DNA of 64,000 bases from Nostocales cyanobacterium HT-58-2 (GCA_002163975.1 CP019636.1:5769501-5833500), one strand, 5' to 3'. Counted from the stretch's first letter, positions 27,250 to 35,946 are shown. A program made the numbers and translations. The notes: a model not told the origin generated them from the letters alone.

Positions 27250-28761
27250 TTAGCGATTCAATTTTCTCAGTCGATACACCTGTTGCCAAAAAAGGTCTTC
27301 TAAGAGGTCGGGGCTATTATAGATAAGTTTACGAAAATCAGATCCTGAAATTTTTCTTACAGTACAAGGTGTTTTTGTTCTTACTGTATCTAAACGTGGT
27401 AAACCATCTAGAACAGATAATTCACCTACCGCAGAACCTTGTTCTACAGTGTCAAGTACAATACTTTGACTATCACTCGATTCCCTGACAATTTCTAACA
27501 TTCCTTCTAAAACCAGTATAAGGTAATCGGCATAGTCTCCTTGTCGCCACAGTGTTACGCCTGTAGGTATGTTTACCTCATGACCTTGGTGGTACATCTC
27601 CCAATAAGACTTGTCAGAATATGCCTGTGAACCAATAAAGAATTTTTGAAAATCGATGTTGACCAATTCTTGAATCTTTTTGATGTCATCTTCTTCAATA
27701 TACATTACGGAAAACCCTAAATAATCCTTATAGTTAAAGACGACATCTCCCAGAATATGAGAAAATAAATTACGAAACTTACGCCAATTGGGACGATAAT
27801 ATTCAATGTCAATATTTGCATCATTATATCCTAAAACCCAAGCATAAATCTTGTTTTGTTTTTGCTTCCATAAAACATCCCAATTAGGTTTATTGTTAAA
27901 ATAGAAATATTCAAAAGGATTAAAGTTAAAAGCATAATAAGCCAAGTCAGATAATCCACATCCTCCAAATCTCAATGGATTTAATTCAATCGGTATAACT
28001 CGTTTTCCATCAAATTTAAATTCTGCATGAATGGGAAAAGATTCAACATTGATAATTTGGTTTAATTTTTCAAAAAAATCTAATAACTTGTCATATAGCA
28101 GGTTAAAAATCTCTTGACAGGTGTAGTAAAGTGTATCCAGATACTCCCATTTTTTAGGAAGTGGATGGTGATAAATATTGATGATAACGGGTTCACCTGT
28201 TTCAGAGTAAAACATATCTACAGCATATTCTTCACCTTCAATAAATTCTTCTATCAAAAATTCTTCTTCAGATAAAACAGAATCAGGATAAAATTTGATA
28301 TTATTTTTCAAATCCTGTCGAATATCAATAGTTAATTGATTTAAATCTGTATTACTATCAATAATCCTAACACCTATACCTCCGCAACCTTTAACAGGTT
28401 TTATAACGTACTTTTTATCATTTTCCACATCAAAATTTAGGATTTCGCTAAATGTGAGAAATTTAAAATAAAAATCGGGATATAAGTTCTGTAATATTTT
28501 TCGAGATTTTACTTTATTTTTTAAATCTCTAATAACTTGAATTAATTCCCAATCGTTTAATCTTTTTAACACAAGTTCAAGAGATGTTTCTGACAGAATA
28601 CAAATTTTATCATCTAGAGAAAATCTTAGTTCTTTATTTTCTTCCAAATCTTTTTTAAGGAGAATATTAATTTCTAATTGTTTTAAGCTTTCAATAGAAG
28701 CTAAAGTTTGGCTATACTCATCTACTATTAGCCAGTTTTTAGGAGAAAAATTTTTATTCAT
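27250..28761 (-). CDS. ATP-grasp protein fused to a cyclic-nucleotide-binding domain
   Basis: 503 residues from ATG 28761, preceded by AAGGA at 28773-28777; upstream ATG 28788 and TTG 28791 are in frame. Residues 80-290 are an ATP-grasp domain: YVIKPVKGCGGIGVRI (K121 and the glycine loop), LIEEFIEGEEYAVDMF, and metal ligands in IPIELNPLRFGG (E259, N261). Residues 393-503 are a cNMP-binding domain: GVTLWRQGDYADYLILVLEG, then a phosphate cassette AVGELSVLDGLPRLDTV with E447 and R456. No DNA-binding domain follows. The likely activity is ATP-dependent carboxylate-amine ligation, perhaps gated by cAMP or cGMP. It is the last gene of the minus-strand cluster with SET, GlnA-like and PhyH genes. Substrate unknown. 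Confidence 0.82.
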   Translation of the reverse strand: MNKNFSPKNWLIVDEYSQTLASIESLKQLEINILLKKDLEENKELRFSLDDKICILSETSLELVLKRLNDWELIQVIRDLKNKVKSRKILQNLYPDFYFKFLTFSEILNFDVENDKKYVIKPVKGCGGIGVRIIDSNTDLNQLTIDIRQDLKNNIKFYPDSVLSEEEFLIEEFIEGEEYAVDMFYSETGEPVIINIYHHPLPKKWEYLDTLYYTCQEIFNLLYDKLLDFFEKLNQIINVESFPIHAEFKFDGKRVIPIELNPLRFGGCGLSDLAYYAFNFNPFEYFYFNNKPNWDVLWKQKQNKIYAWVLGYNDANIDIEYYRPNWRKFRNLFSHILGDVVFNYKDYLGFSVMYIEEDDIKKIQELVNIDFQKFFIGSQAYSDKSYWEMYHQGHEVNIPTGVTLWRQGDYADYLILVLEGMLEIVRESSDSQSIVLDTVEQGSAVGELSVLDGLPRLDTVRTKTPCTVRKISGSDFRKLIYNSPDLLEDLFWQQVYRLRKLNR

Positions 28762-29028
28762 TCTACAATTATTCCTTAATGAGCTCATCAATTTTCACTC
28801 GCTACAATAGCATTCATGACAGTTTTAGATAGCATGATTTTTATCAAAAATTTAATTCCCCCCCAGTTAAACTTGCTTTTTGATAAATATGCTATCTATT
28901 AGTTTTTTAGAAACTGCACAAGGATAATAATTCAGATCTATCTTTAACATTTTTCTTCTGCCTATGTTAGAGTCTGATCTGAACTATTACTTTTAAAGAC
29001 AAATAGCTACCTTGGAAGTCACGATTCA

Positions 29029-29577
29029 TCATCTACTGACATACTGCTTTTTAAATCTTGATTTCACGTAGTCACTCTTAAAGGAGTTTTGGATTAAGGT
29101 TTTGATATGGGTATTTATTTGACACTTGAGTAATTGACTAATAGATAAATCTTTGGCACCAGATACAAAACCAAGACAGTTTAAAGAGCCACAATGACAT
29201 GAAAATGGTCTATCCATTTTCCATTCTGTTGATGGGTAAAAAAAGGTCAGTTCTTCCCCTGGTAAAATATCTTGTTCTGCAATCACCAGCATCTGGTTAC
29301 AATCCACAAATGTAGTCGGTGAACAAGAGTGATTCATCGCTTCAAGCAGAGTGTCGAGTATGTGTTCTTCAGAGCTAATTTGAACACTTAAAAAATTTTG
29401 GCTTTGAGTATGTGAATAAGGTTCTATATCATAGATAATTTTGCCTTTTTTTATTTCAGAAGTGGCAACAACTTTTCGATTAGAATCTTGTTGCCCAATA
29501 ATGTCAAATAAATTGGAAGTTAAATTCTGAACTAAATGCTTTTGAGTGTGCTGGAATTTACGTTGTTTATTTGTCAT
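29029..29577 (-). CDS. Small SET-domain methyltransferase with post-SET zinc motif
   Basis: 182 residues. A strong ribosome site AAGGAGG lies 5 bases before the ATG. SET landmarks are VVATSEIKKGKIIYDIEP, the SAM and substrate motif MNHSCSPTT (residues 81-89), and GEELTFFYPSTEW (107-119) with the active-site tyrosine. The post-SET cysteines C127, C129 and C134 (SCHCGSLNC) would bind zinc together with the Cys of the NHSCSP motif. SET enzymes methylate lysine or similar amines using SAM. The gene lies 290 bp after the GlnA-like gene and 268 bp before the ATP-grasp start. Methylation of a protein or of the pathway product are both possible. Confidence 0.85.
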   Translation of the reverse strand: MTNKQRKFQHTQKHLVQNLTSNLFDIIGQQDSNRKVVATSEIKKGKIIYDIEPYSHTQSQNFLSVQISSEEHILDTLLEAMNHSCSPTTFVDCNQMLVIAEQDILPGEELTFFYPSTEWKMDRPFSCHCGSLNCLGFVSGAKDLSISQLLKCQINTHIKTLIQNSFKSDYVKSRFKKQYVSR

Positions 29578-29867
29578 ATTTTCCTCCTTGATGGATAAGA
29601 ATAAATTTGTGGAAACGTCAAAATAGATTCACATCTTGCTCCACTTTCTGGAACAGATGCGGCTAAACTCATGAAGTCCGTCTGCTGAGACGATGGAAAA
29701 ATCAAGGTTTTGAGAGTCTGTGTTCGTTATGGCAGACTTTTTAAGCTTGTCCTACCGGATATACTACGCGTTGGTGCAGCCTGTCCACAGGACTTACGAA
29801 ACAGCTTTCGCCGAACGCATCTTTGCGGTTCATGACGGCTATTTTGTGCAACACGAAGTTTTACTAC

Positions 29868-31208
29868 TCAATAGATTTCCATGTATTCGTTTTTCTCCCA
29901 ATCTGTTACGTGCCTATAGAAGCGAGCCAATTCAGAACGCTTGACAGCACAGAAAATACGAACCAACTCATCGCCTAGCATCTCCTGCATATCTGCGTCG
30001 GCAGTTATTGCATCAAGTGCCTCTTCTAAAGTTTGGGGTAGTTTCTGATGATTCAGATTTTCTTGCAGTCCTTGACCTTGAATCGGAGGTTGCAACTCTC
30101 GCTTTTGCTTAATACCTAACAATCCAGCCGCAATGGTAGCAGCAGCACTGAGGTAGGGGTTACTGATACTTGAAGCTGCTCTCATTTCAATGTGGGTGCA
30201 TTCATCGTAAGTTGCTTTAACACGCACCATTGCACTACGATCCTCAATCCCCCATCCTGAATAAGAAGAGACAAAAGAAGGAGGTAAATAACGTCGATAG
30301 CAATTGGGTGTTGGTGACATGAGTGGCATCATTGCCGGTCCATGATCGAGAATCCCCTGTATAAAAGCTTTCGCTGTTACTGATAAACCATCTTTATCGT
30401 TTAAATCTAAAAAGGCGTTTTGACCAGTTTCTCGGTTCAGCAAACAGATATGGACATGACAACCACAGCCAAGATTCTCAGTGAAGGGTTTAGCCATAAA
30501 TGTGGCAAGATAGCCTGCTCTGTGACAAACTTCCTTAACAGCATTTTTAAAAGTGAAAGCTCTATCAGCAGCTTTCATACCAATAGCTGGAGCATAATTA
30601 ATCTCCATCTGGCTAGGTCCATATTCACTGTTATGGGTGATGACATCAATGCCTGATTCCTCAAGATAAGACAACAACTGGTCAATGATGGGGAGGTATT
30701 GATTGCGGGTAGTATTGAAAACATGAACTCCATCAAAAAGAGGAGCACGTGTCTCTTTATCTAGAAGATAAAACTCAAATTCATGCCCCATTAAGACATC
30801 AAATCCCAAATCTGCTGCTTCTTGAAGTACCATCTTGAGAACATAACGAGGGGCAGATCTGATGGGCACTCCAAAACTCCATTCCGGGTCACAAATCACC
30901 TTAGCTGTGTTTTCTAACCAGGGAATAGGCGTCAGAGTCTCAAGGTCGGGCGTAATGACGCCATCTCGAAAATTCAACTGCTGATGTAAACCAGACTCCG
31001 ATACTAGTAAAGAAGCAGTATCTAGTCCAAGTGTTCCACCATACAGGTTAAGACCTTTACGAGTATAGCTTTCTACGTGATTAATCGGAATCAGCTTAGA
31101 GCGTGACACACCATGTAAATCTGGAAATTCAAAGCGTAGATACTTGAGATTCTGGCTTTTAAGTGCTTGAGTCCACTCAGCTACGGAGTCAGTAACAGGT
31201 ATGCTCAT
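29868..31208 (-). CDS. Glutamine synthetase family protein (glutamate-amine ligase, PuuA/GlnA-like)
   Basis: 446 residues from ATG 31208; a TTG six bases upstream is in frame. The N-terminal FPDLHGVSRSKLIP is typical of gamma-glutamyl-amide ligases rather than of housekeeping GlnA. Catalytic residues of the family are all there: GHEFEFYLLD, EYGPSQMEIN, GCGCHVHI (catalytic His), NCYRRYLP and HIEMRAASSISNPYL (E-x-R). These enzymes activate the gamma-carboxylate of glutamate with ATP and join it to an amine. The gene follows a PhyH dioxygenase gene by 18 bp, so it is in an operon with it. The amine is unknown. It is most unlikely to be the main nitrogen-assimilation enzyme. Confidence 0.88.
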   Translation of the reverse strand: MSIPVTDSVAEWTQALKSQNLKYLRFEFPDLHGVSRSKLIPINHVESYTRKGLNLYGGTLGLDTASLLVSESGLHQQLNFRDGVITPDLETLTPIPWLENTAKVICDPEWSFGVPIRSAPRYVLKMVLQEAADLGFDVLMGHEFEFYLLDKETRAPLFDGVHVFNTTRNQYLPIIDQLLSYLEESGIDVITHNSEYGPSQMEINYAPAIGMKAADRAFTFKNAVKEVCHRAGYLATFMAKPFTENLGCGCHVHICLLNRETGQNAFLDLNDKDGLSVTAKAFIQGILDHGPAMMPLMSPTPNCYRRYLPPSFVSSYSGWGIEDRSAMVRVKATYDECTHIEMRAASSISNPYLSAAATIAAGLLGIKQKRELQPPIQGQGLQENLNHQKLPQTLEEALDAITADADMQEMLGDELVRIFCAVKRSELARFYRHVTDWEKNEYMEIY

Positions 31209-31226
31209 AATCAATTAGTGGCTAAT

Positions 31227-32147
31227 TTAGTAGTTAACAGCCATTGCTGGCAGTGATAGAGCATCTTCACAATACTCAGATAAGAATGGAGTGCGGTATC
31301 CATCCTTTGTCCATAGAATGGGGAAAAAAGTCTCGTCCATCTCAGTAGAGTCAATCCTTCTGTAGCGACCAAAAATATACCCGTAACCAATACCAAAGGG
31401 CTGAAAACGAGCATCAGAACGAAATGTGCTCACTCCAAAACTACGTCGAGTTTTATCTAGGGTTGTATTTCTGCCAGAACCATGCCAGATATTCCAGTGC
31501 AGAAAGACACAACCTCCTGGAGGAATTTCTACAGTCACAATCTTGTAGTTGTCAAGATTGTTCATTCGGGCTGCAACTTGCAGCAGAGGCTGACAATAAT
31601 CCTCTTTAGGAGCATGAAGCTGTTTAGCTTTGTCAGTGCAATTCCACCTATGGGAACCAGGGACAAGTTCTAGAGTACCAACCGACTTTTGGGTATCACT
31701 TAAAGCAATCCAGCAAGTCATGACTTCTGCCGGGTCGATACAAGTTGCATAGCTGCTGTTACGGTGAAATGCGACTTCAGGAGCTCCAGGAGGTTTTATC
31801 CAGCAACTATCTGTGGCGATACGTCCCCCTGACCAGCCAGCAAGGGTGGCATTAAGACGAGCAATCTCAGATGAGAGAGATAAACTAGCGATCGCGCGAT
31901 CGCACTTCCACATTCCACACATCTGCCGAGTCGCATTGGGTACACTCAGACCAGGACGTCCATGCCACTCATCTGGGTAAATTCCAGTTTCAAATCTTGT
32001 TGCAAACAAAGGGTCAAGTTTGCTAATAATGAGATCCACTAGCTCCAAATTGAGAAATTTCTCTAAAATCAGATATCCGTCAGCTTGGAATTGAGCAATT
32101 TGCTCTCCACTCAAATGAATTGACTTATCAAGCATATTATCAGCCAT
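31227..32147 (-). CDS. PhyH-type dioxygenase homologue with altered iron site (H-R-N)
   Basis: 306 residues from ATG 32147; a TTG at 32186 would overlap the previous gene. The fold is shared with its neighbour throughout (for example RFETGIYPDEWHGRPGL and WIALSDTQKSVGTLELVPGSH). The iron triad of Fe(II)/2-oxoglutarate enzymes is H-x-D plus a distal His; here the first motif is H128-R-N130 (VAFHRNSSYAT; codons CAC CGT AAC on the minus strand), while distal H222 (NIWHGSG) and the nearby arginines that bind 2-oxoglutarate remain. It may be a pseudoenzyme partner, or an enzyme with an open iron site. Halogenases of this superfamily lack the same Asp but carry Gly or Ala. Confidence 0.85.
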   Translation of the reverse strand: MADNMLDKSIHLSGEQIAQFQADGYLILEKFLNLELVDLIISKLDPLFATRFETGIYPDEWHGRPGLSVPNATRQMCGMWKCDRAIASLSLSSEIARLNATLAGWSGGRIATDSCWIKPPGAPEVAFHRNSSYATCIDPAEVMTCWIALSDTQKSVGTLELVPGSHRWNCTDKAKQLHAPKEDYCQPLLQVAARMNNLDNYKIVTVEIPPGGCVFLHWNIWHGSGRNTTLDKTRRSFGVSTFRSDARFQPFGIGYGYIFGRYRRIDSTEMDETFFPILWTKDGYRTPFLSEYCEDALSLPAMAVNY

Positions 32148-32172
32148 AAAATATCTCTTGACTAATACTTGA

Positions 32173-33084
32173 CTAATAACTAACAAGAGTTTGTGGTTGT
32201 GCTAAAGCATCTTCGCAATACTCAGCTAGAAAAGGGGTACGGTATCCATCTTGCGTCCACATGATTGGGAAAAAGTCCTCGTCCATCGTGTTATCTCCGT
32301 AACGCTTATAACGACCTGCAGTGAAACCATTGGGAACATAAGCACCAGCCGATTTAAACTTTGCTTGAGATGGAACAGTGGCAATGACGAGGCTACGACG
32401 GATTTTATCTGGCAGCAAATTTTTTCCTGAACCATGCCACATATGCCCATGATGAAAGGCGCAACTTCCTGCTGGTAGTTCCAACTCTACGACTTCAGGG
32501 TCGTTAATACCTGCTCTTTTAGCAGCCTGTTCCATTTCCCAGTGATAGCTTTTGCTAGGAGCATGAAATTCACTGACAGCTCCGGAAAGAGGCCACTTAT
32601 GGGAACCTCGAACATACTCTATTGTTCCTGCGCCAGCAATGGCATCACTTAAAGCAATCCAGGAAACGACAATATCTTCCGGAGCATGGTAGGTACAATA
32701 CATCGAGTCTTGATGGAGTGTCGTCTCTGTCGCACCGTAAGGCTTCATCCATAGGCTATCTAGCAACAATCGTGTTCCTGACCAATTGCCCAGCATGGCA
32801 CTAATCCAGCCGATACCAGACGAGAGAATGACGCTGGCTAGTGTAGAATCGCTTTTCCAAACACCACTCATTTGCCTTGCTGCATTGGGTAGCCCGAGGT
32901 TAGGTGTCCAGTGCCACTCATCAGGATAAACTCCTGTTTCAAAATCTCCTGAAAATAAGGGCTCAACTCTATCAACAATTCGAGCTACCAGTTCCTTATC
33001 CAATAAATTCTCAATCACCACAAAGCCATCTTCTTGGAATCGAGTTATATGTTCTTCCGTTAACTCAATAGGTTTGGATACCAT
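32173..33084 (-). CDS. Phytanoyl-CoA dioxygenase (PhyH) family protein
   Basis: 303 residues. The iron ligands are complete: H124-Q-D126 in TTLHQDSMYC and H217 in HMWHGSGKN, and an arginine pair (KIRRSL, near 229-230) stands where 2-oxoglutarate binds. The family hydroxylates or otherwise oxidises small molecules using Fe(II), oxygen and 2-oxoglutarate. It is the first gene of the minus-strand cluster; the paralogue with the altered iron site follows after 25 bp. The two proteins are colinear over nearly their entire length, so they come from a tandem duplication. Substrate unknown, though a product of the GlnA-like enzyme is a reasonable guess. Confidence 0.88.
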   Translation of the reverse strand: MVSKPIELTEEHITRFQEDGFVVIENLLDKELVARIVDRVEPLFSGDFETGVYPDEWHWTPNLGLPNAARQMSGVWKSDSTLASVILSSGIGWISAMLGNWSGTRLLLDSLWMKPYGATETTLHQDSMYCTYHAPEDIVVSWIALSDAIAGAGTIEYVRGSHKWPLSGAVSEFHAPSKSYHWEMEQAAKRAGINDPEVVELELPAGSCAFHHGHMWHGSGKNLLPDKIRRSLVIATVPSQAKFKSAGAYVPNGFTAGRYKRYGDNTMDEDFFPIMWTQDGYRTPFLAEYCEDALAQPQTLVSY

Positions 33085-33893
33085 GAGGGAATTCTCCTTA
33101 AGTCAAGACTTTTCGAGTTCAGGAGTATCTGATCTTGAACCCGACAATACACTATTGTGTGGCACTGTTAATCCTTGCTCCCGTATGTTCTCTTCTACAT
33201 GGCGGTAGCTATTGAGGATATCGCAATTCCACTGCATATATAGCAAATAAGTTTGCATTGAAAGTGACTAGAAGCAAAGCATATCTTGCTTCGCACCAGT
33301 TAAACAGATGCTTGCAATTTATGAACGAGTCAATCCTGACTATTAGCATTCATCACAAATGCTAGTTTTATCAGAACACCACAAATTATAACAACACAAT
33401 CTAACAAGTTCATTGTATTGAGATCACAATGAACGCAAATATGTGACTACAAATTTTTCAGATTATTTATTTGCTCTATGTCTTGAAAATGTTTCATCCA
33501 TGCAATTGCTCTAAGATGCATCCTCAATTTTAGTGATTTCTAATGAGGATAACAACTTCTTGACTATGCAGTCTCATCAAAGTCATTCACACTTTGTGCG
33601 AATAATTTGTATTTTTGTCATTCCACAGAATTAGTTCTGTTGAGTTTTGAGGATATTCTTCTCTATGAAAAAACTTCCTTGTTTATTGCAAACAATGACT
33701 CTCGTAAAGCCTTTCATAAAGCCTTCCATACTTAATATTCCCCTTATTGTTCTTAGACTTAGGATTAGGATTAGGATTATAGTGTCGAGTAAAAGCTTCT
33801 TCGGCGGTTTACAGACCTTAGCTTCTCTCTATCGTATGCCAATTCTTGTACACTTCTGTAGCAGTCCTACCTAATTTGTGAAATTTGCACGTA

Positions 33894-33946
33894 GGGTGAG
33901 CAGTATTGCTCACCCCACTAAATCATCTATTGTTCACGAATGATTT
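33894..33946. repeat. Two adjacent palindromes
   Basis: The first has arms GGGTGAGCA (33894-33902) and TGCTCACCC (33907-33915) around GTAT. The second has arms AAATCAT (33920-33926) and ATGATTT (33940-33946). The first belongs to the same GTAGGGTG-type palindrome family as 27142 and 40332. Confidence 0.6.
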
Positions 33947-34412
33947 AGGATTGCTATAGTCAATAACTAATAGAGTTGTCGCCCAATAAATACTTACATT
34001 CCAAAACCCTTAATTCATATAGATATAAGGGGAAGAAAGGGTTATTTAGCAACAAGTCTAACGAAAACTTTGCAAACAGAAATCTTTTTCTTTTTTTAAG
34101 GTTTATACAGTCAACATACAATATGCTTTACTTTGCTGTCAACTCCTAATAAATACTTTGTCAACCCCTTGTAGATCGATGTTTGTAGGAAAATGTGTTT
34201 GTTTCATTTTTTTAAAGGAGCGATACGCCTCTAACGTGTGCACTTTTCGCGATAACCCAAAGGCTTTAAGGTTGACTGCAGTGCGCTGCGCGAACGCTTA
34301 TCGCCACGCTCGTATTCATGGCACACAAGTCGCTACAATTGGGGAAACGCCAGTTCCCTACGTTGGGAAATCCTCTAGCACTCCCTCCGTGCTACGCTTG
34401 TATAAACACAAA

Positions 34413-34444
34413 GTAAAGACGCGAAATTCATTTCACGTCTCTAC
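34413..34444. repeat. Dispersed palindrome of the GTAGAGACGC type
   Basis: Imperfect 14-bp arms (GTAAAGACGCGAAA / TTTCACGTCTCTAC, two mismatches) enclose TTCA and are followed by TGTTTTTT. Similar inverted repeats occur at 34795-34822 and 35888-35915. It could end transcription of the YqaE gene on the minus strand, where the arm is followed by a weaker T-rich stretch. Confidence 0.6.
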
Positions 34445-34503
34445 TGTTTTTTAGCCCTTTGATTGAAATTTCAAGGAAGATGACTAACCGATAGTGCAAA
34501 AGG

Positions 34504-34695
34504 TTAGTATATTTCTCCACCTCGATTCAGTTTGTCTTCGTATTTGGCTATAACCCAAACTGCATGAATACTACCGGGGAGCCAACCTAAAAGAGTCAGT
34601 AAAATGTTAAGTAACAAAGTAGGACCGGCTCCAACTGTTAGGAAAACACCTAAAGGAGGGATAAGTAAACCAAGAATCAAACGGATTAGTTTCAT
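34504..34695 (-). CDS. YqaE/Pmp3 family small membrane protein
   Basis: 63 residues, two membrane helices: LIRLILGLLIPPLGVFLTVG and LLLNILLTLLGWLPGSIHAVW. The motifs PPLGVFL and LGWLPGSIHAVWVI are the signature of the Pmp3/UPF0057 family. Members in plants, fungi and bacteria respond to salt and cold and affect membrane potential. It stands alone on the minus strand, 143 bp from the next gene. Confidence 0.9.
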   Translation of the reverse strand: MKLIRLILGLLIPPLGVFLTVGAGPTLLLNILLTLLGWLPGSIHAVWVIAKYEDKLNRGGEIY

Positions 34696-34838
34696 AGTAC
34701 CGCTGCTATTTTTTCAACGCTGTTTTCACTTACATTCTCTTGAATAAACCGAAAGAAAAACTCTTCCACGGGGATTATCTTGATTCGGTGTAAAGTAGAG
34801 ACAAGAATAGTTTCGCCTCTACAGTTCATTGCTGATAT

Positions 34839-35240
34839 TTAGCTGGAAGGCAGTTCTGCTTTGTTCTTTGTATCTTCACTGCCAGTTAAAGTCAGGTTTC
34901 TTTCTGCAAAGTATTTGTTAATGAAAGTATTAGCGAAAGAAAGGACTACTGGACCAAGAAGAAAAGCAATTAAGCCGTGAACTTGGAACCCGGGAACCAA
35001 AAATGCTGCTAAAGCGAAACAGATGCCGTTGACAACGAGTGAAAATGCTCCTAAGGTTACGAAGTTAAGAGGCAAAGAAAGAGTTGATAGAACTGGTTTG
35101 ACTGAACCATTGATAAGACCAATAGCCAAAGCAGCAACTATAGCCGCTGGGAAATTATCAATGTTAACACCAGGAACAACTAAATCAACAATTAGCAAAC
35201 TCAAAGCTGTTGCTATAGCGGTGAAAAATGTTCCCATCAT
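34839..35240 (-). CDS. Phage-holin-like (YvlD type) small membrane protein
   Basis: 133 residues with four hydrophobic segments. The motifs AAIVAALAIGLINGSVKPVL and LTLGAF-like FVTLGAFSLVVNGICFALA match the YvlD/phage_holin_4_2 family, which despite its name is mostly a chromosomal membrane protein of unknown role. AGGAAA stands 7 bases before the ATG at 35240. The C terminus is hydrophilic (LTGSEDTKNKAELPSS). No phage genes are nearby. A weak GTAGAG/CTCTAC inverted repeat lies just downstream (34795-34822). Confidence 0.85.
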   Translation of the reverse strand: MMGTFFTAIATALSLLIVDLVVPGVNIDNFPAAIVAALAIGLINGSVKPVLSTLSLPLNFVTLGAFSLVVNGICFALAAFLVPGFQVHGLIAFLLGPVVLSFANTFINKYFAERNLTLTGSEDTKNKAELPSS

Positions 35241-35487
35241 TGTCTTTTCCTAAAAACTAGAGAAATTGTTTTTTAAGTCCTTCTCCTATATTCAAATGAT
35301 TTAGCCTGGTATAACCTCCATAGCAAGGCATATTTATTTTTATGCCATCTGGCTAGTTTTTAAAGCAGTTAAGAATTGAGTGTTCTCTAATTTATAAAAA
35401 TTGTAAAGAAATTATTAAATATTAGAGTGCGTTACTTTTGGTCAACATACCCTAGAGTTACCGCATGGATGTCCTCCATAACTATAA

Positions 35488-35829
35488 CTATTCTGTTGGT
35501 GTTACATTTGACTGAAAATAAAGCGATGATTTATACAAGACTTGTTCTTGATGAGTTTCTAAAGTGCAATCTGACAAAGGATAAGCGACACAGGTGATAG
35601 TGTAGCCTGCCTCTACTTCATTTGAACGTAAAAATTTTTGCTCACTTTGGTCAACCTCCCCACTGATGATTTTGGCAACACAGGCAGAACATTCCCCTTG
35701 TTTGCATCCAGATGGTAGACGAATACCCTCGTCTTCCGCGATATCAAGAATATATTGGTCATCTGGAACTTCAATGGTGCGATCTAATCCAATTTCGGAA
35801 TTGATGAGTCGAACTTGATAAATTGCCAT
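35488..35829 (-). CDS. Plant-type [2Fe-2S] ferredoxin
   Basis: 113 residues. The cluster ligands are C42, C47, C50 and C80, giving the C-x4-C-x2-C-x29-C pattern of plant-type ferredoxins (LPSGCKQGECSACVAK and TITCVAYP). The N terminus IYQVRLINSEIGLDRTIEV and C terminus CTLETHQEQVLY are typical; about 15 extra residues follow the usual end. It carries electrons in the cytoplasm. It is monocistronic. The partner is not evident; photosynthetic, nitrogen-related or P450 reduction are all possible. Confidence 0.9.
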   Translation of the reverse strand: MAIYQVRLINSEIGLDRTIEVPDDQYILDIAEDEGIRLPSGCKQGECSACVAKIISGEVDQSEQKFLRSNEVEAGYTITCVAYPLSDCTLETHQEQVLYKSSLYFQSNVTPTE

Positions 35830-35887
35830 CTGCTGTTTTTATACAAAAGTCACCTTATATTTTAATTTCGCCTCAAAACACAAATAT

Positions 35888-35915
35888 GTAGAAACGCAAC
35901 ATTTTGCGTCTCTAC
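35888..35915. repeat. Dispersed palindrome, near-perfect
   Basis: Arms GTAGAAACGCAA and TTGCGTCTCTAC (one mismatch) flank CATT. It lies 32 bp after the Tex gene on the minus strand and may act as its transcript end. It belongs to the GTAGAGACGC family described at 34413. Confidence 0.7.
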
Positions 35916-35946
35916 AGCTTTGTGTCTTTGCTAAACACTTGTATCT

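Larger units (their letters stand above)
33085..34503. other. Long non-coding region upstream of the PhyH cluster
   Basis: About 1.4 kb without a convincing gene. It is AT-rich to 33.9 kb, contains three GGATTA units (about 33761-33779), two adjacent hairpins (33894-33915 and 33920-33946) and a GC-rich dispersed-repeat-like stretch (34250-34400). The short open frames here lack ribosome sites and family features. The promoter of the PhyH cluster is expected in its left part, but I could not locate it with confidence. Confidence 0.6.

Noticed and set aside
29720..29944. 74-codon plus-strand frame between SET and GlnA-like genes
   Set aside because: It overlaps the 3' end of the GlnA-like gene antisense and has no features of a protein family.
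27250..33084. Cluster as a mycosporine-like amino acid (mys) cluster
   Set aside because: ATP-grasp and PhyH genes recall MysC and MysH, but no MysA or MysB genes are present, the ATP-grasp protein has a cNMP domain, and the GlnA-like and SET genes are foreign to that pathway.
33761..33779. Three GGATTA units resembling a telomere-like repeat
   Set aside because: Too short to be meaningful and in an AT-rich gap; likely chance or slippage.
33647..34454. Small plus-strand frames in the 33.1-34.5 kb gap (33647-33874 and 34158-34454)
   Set aside because: Composition reflects AT-rich DNA and a GC-rich dispersed repeat; no conserved motif. One (33665 ATG) has a weak GAGGA upstream, insufficient on its own.
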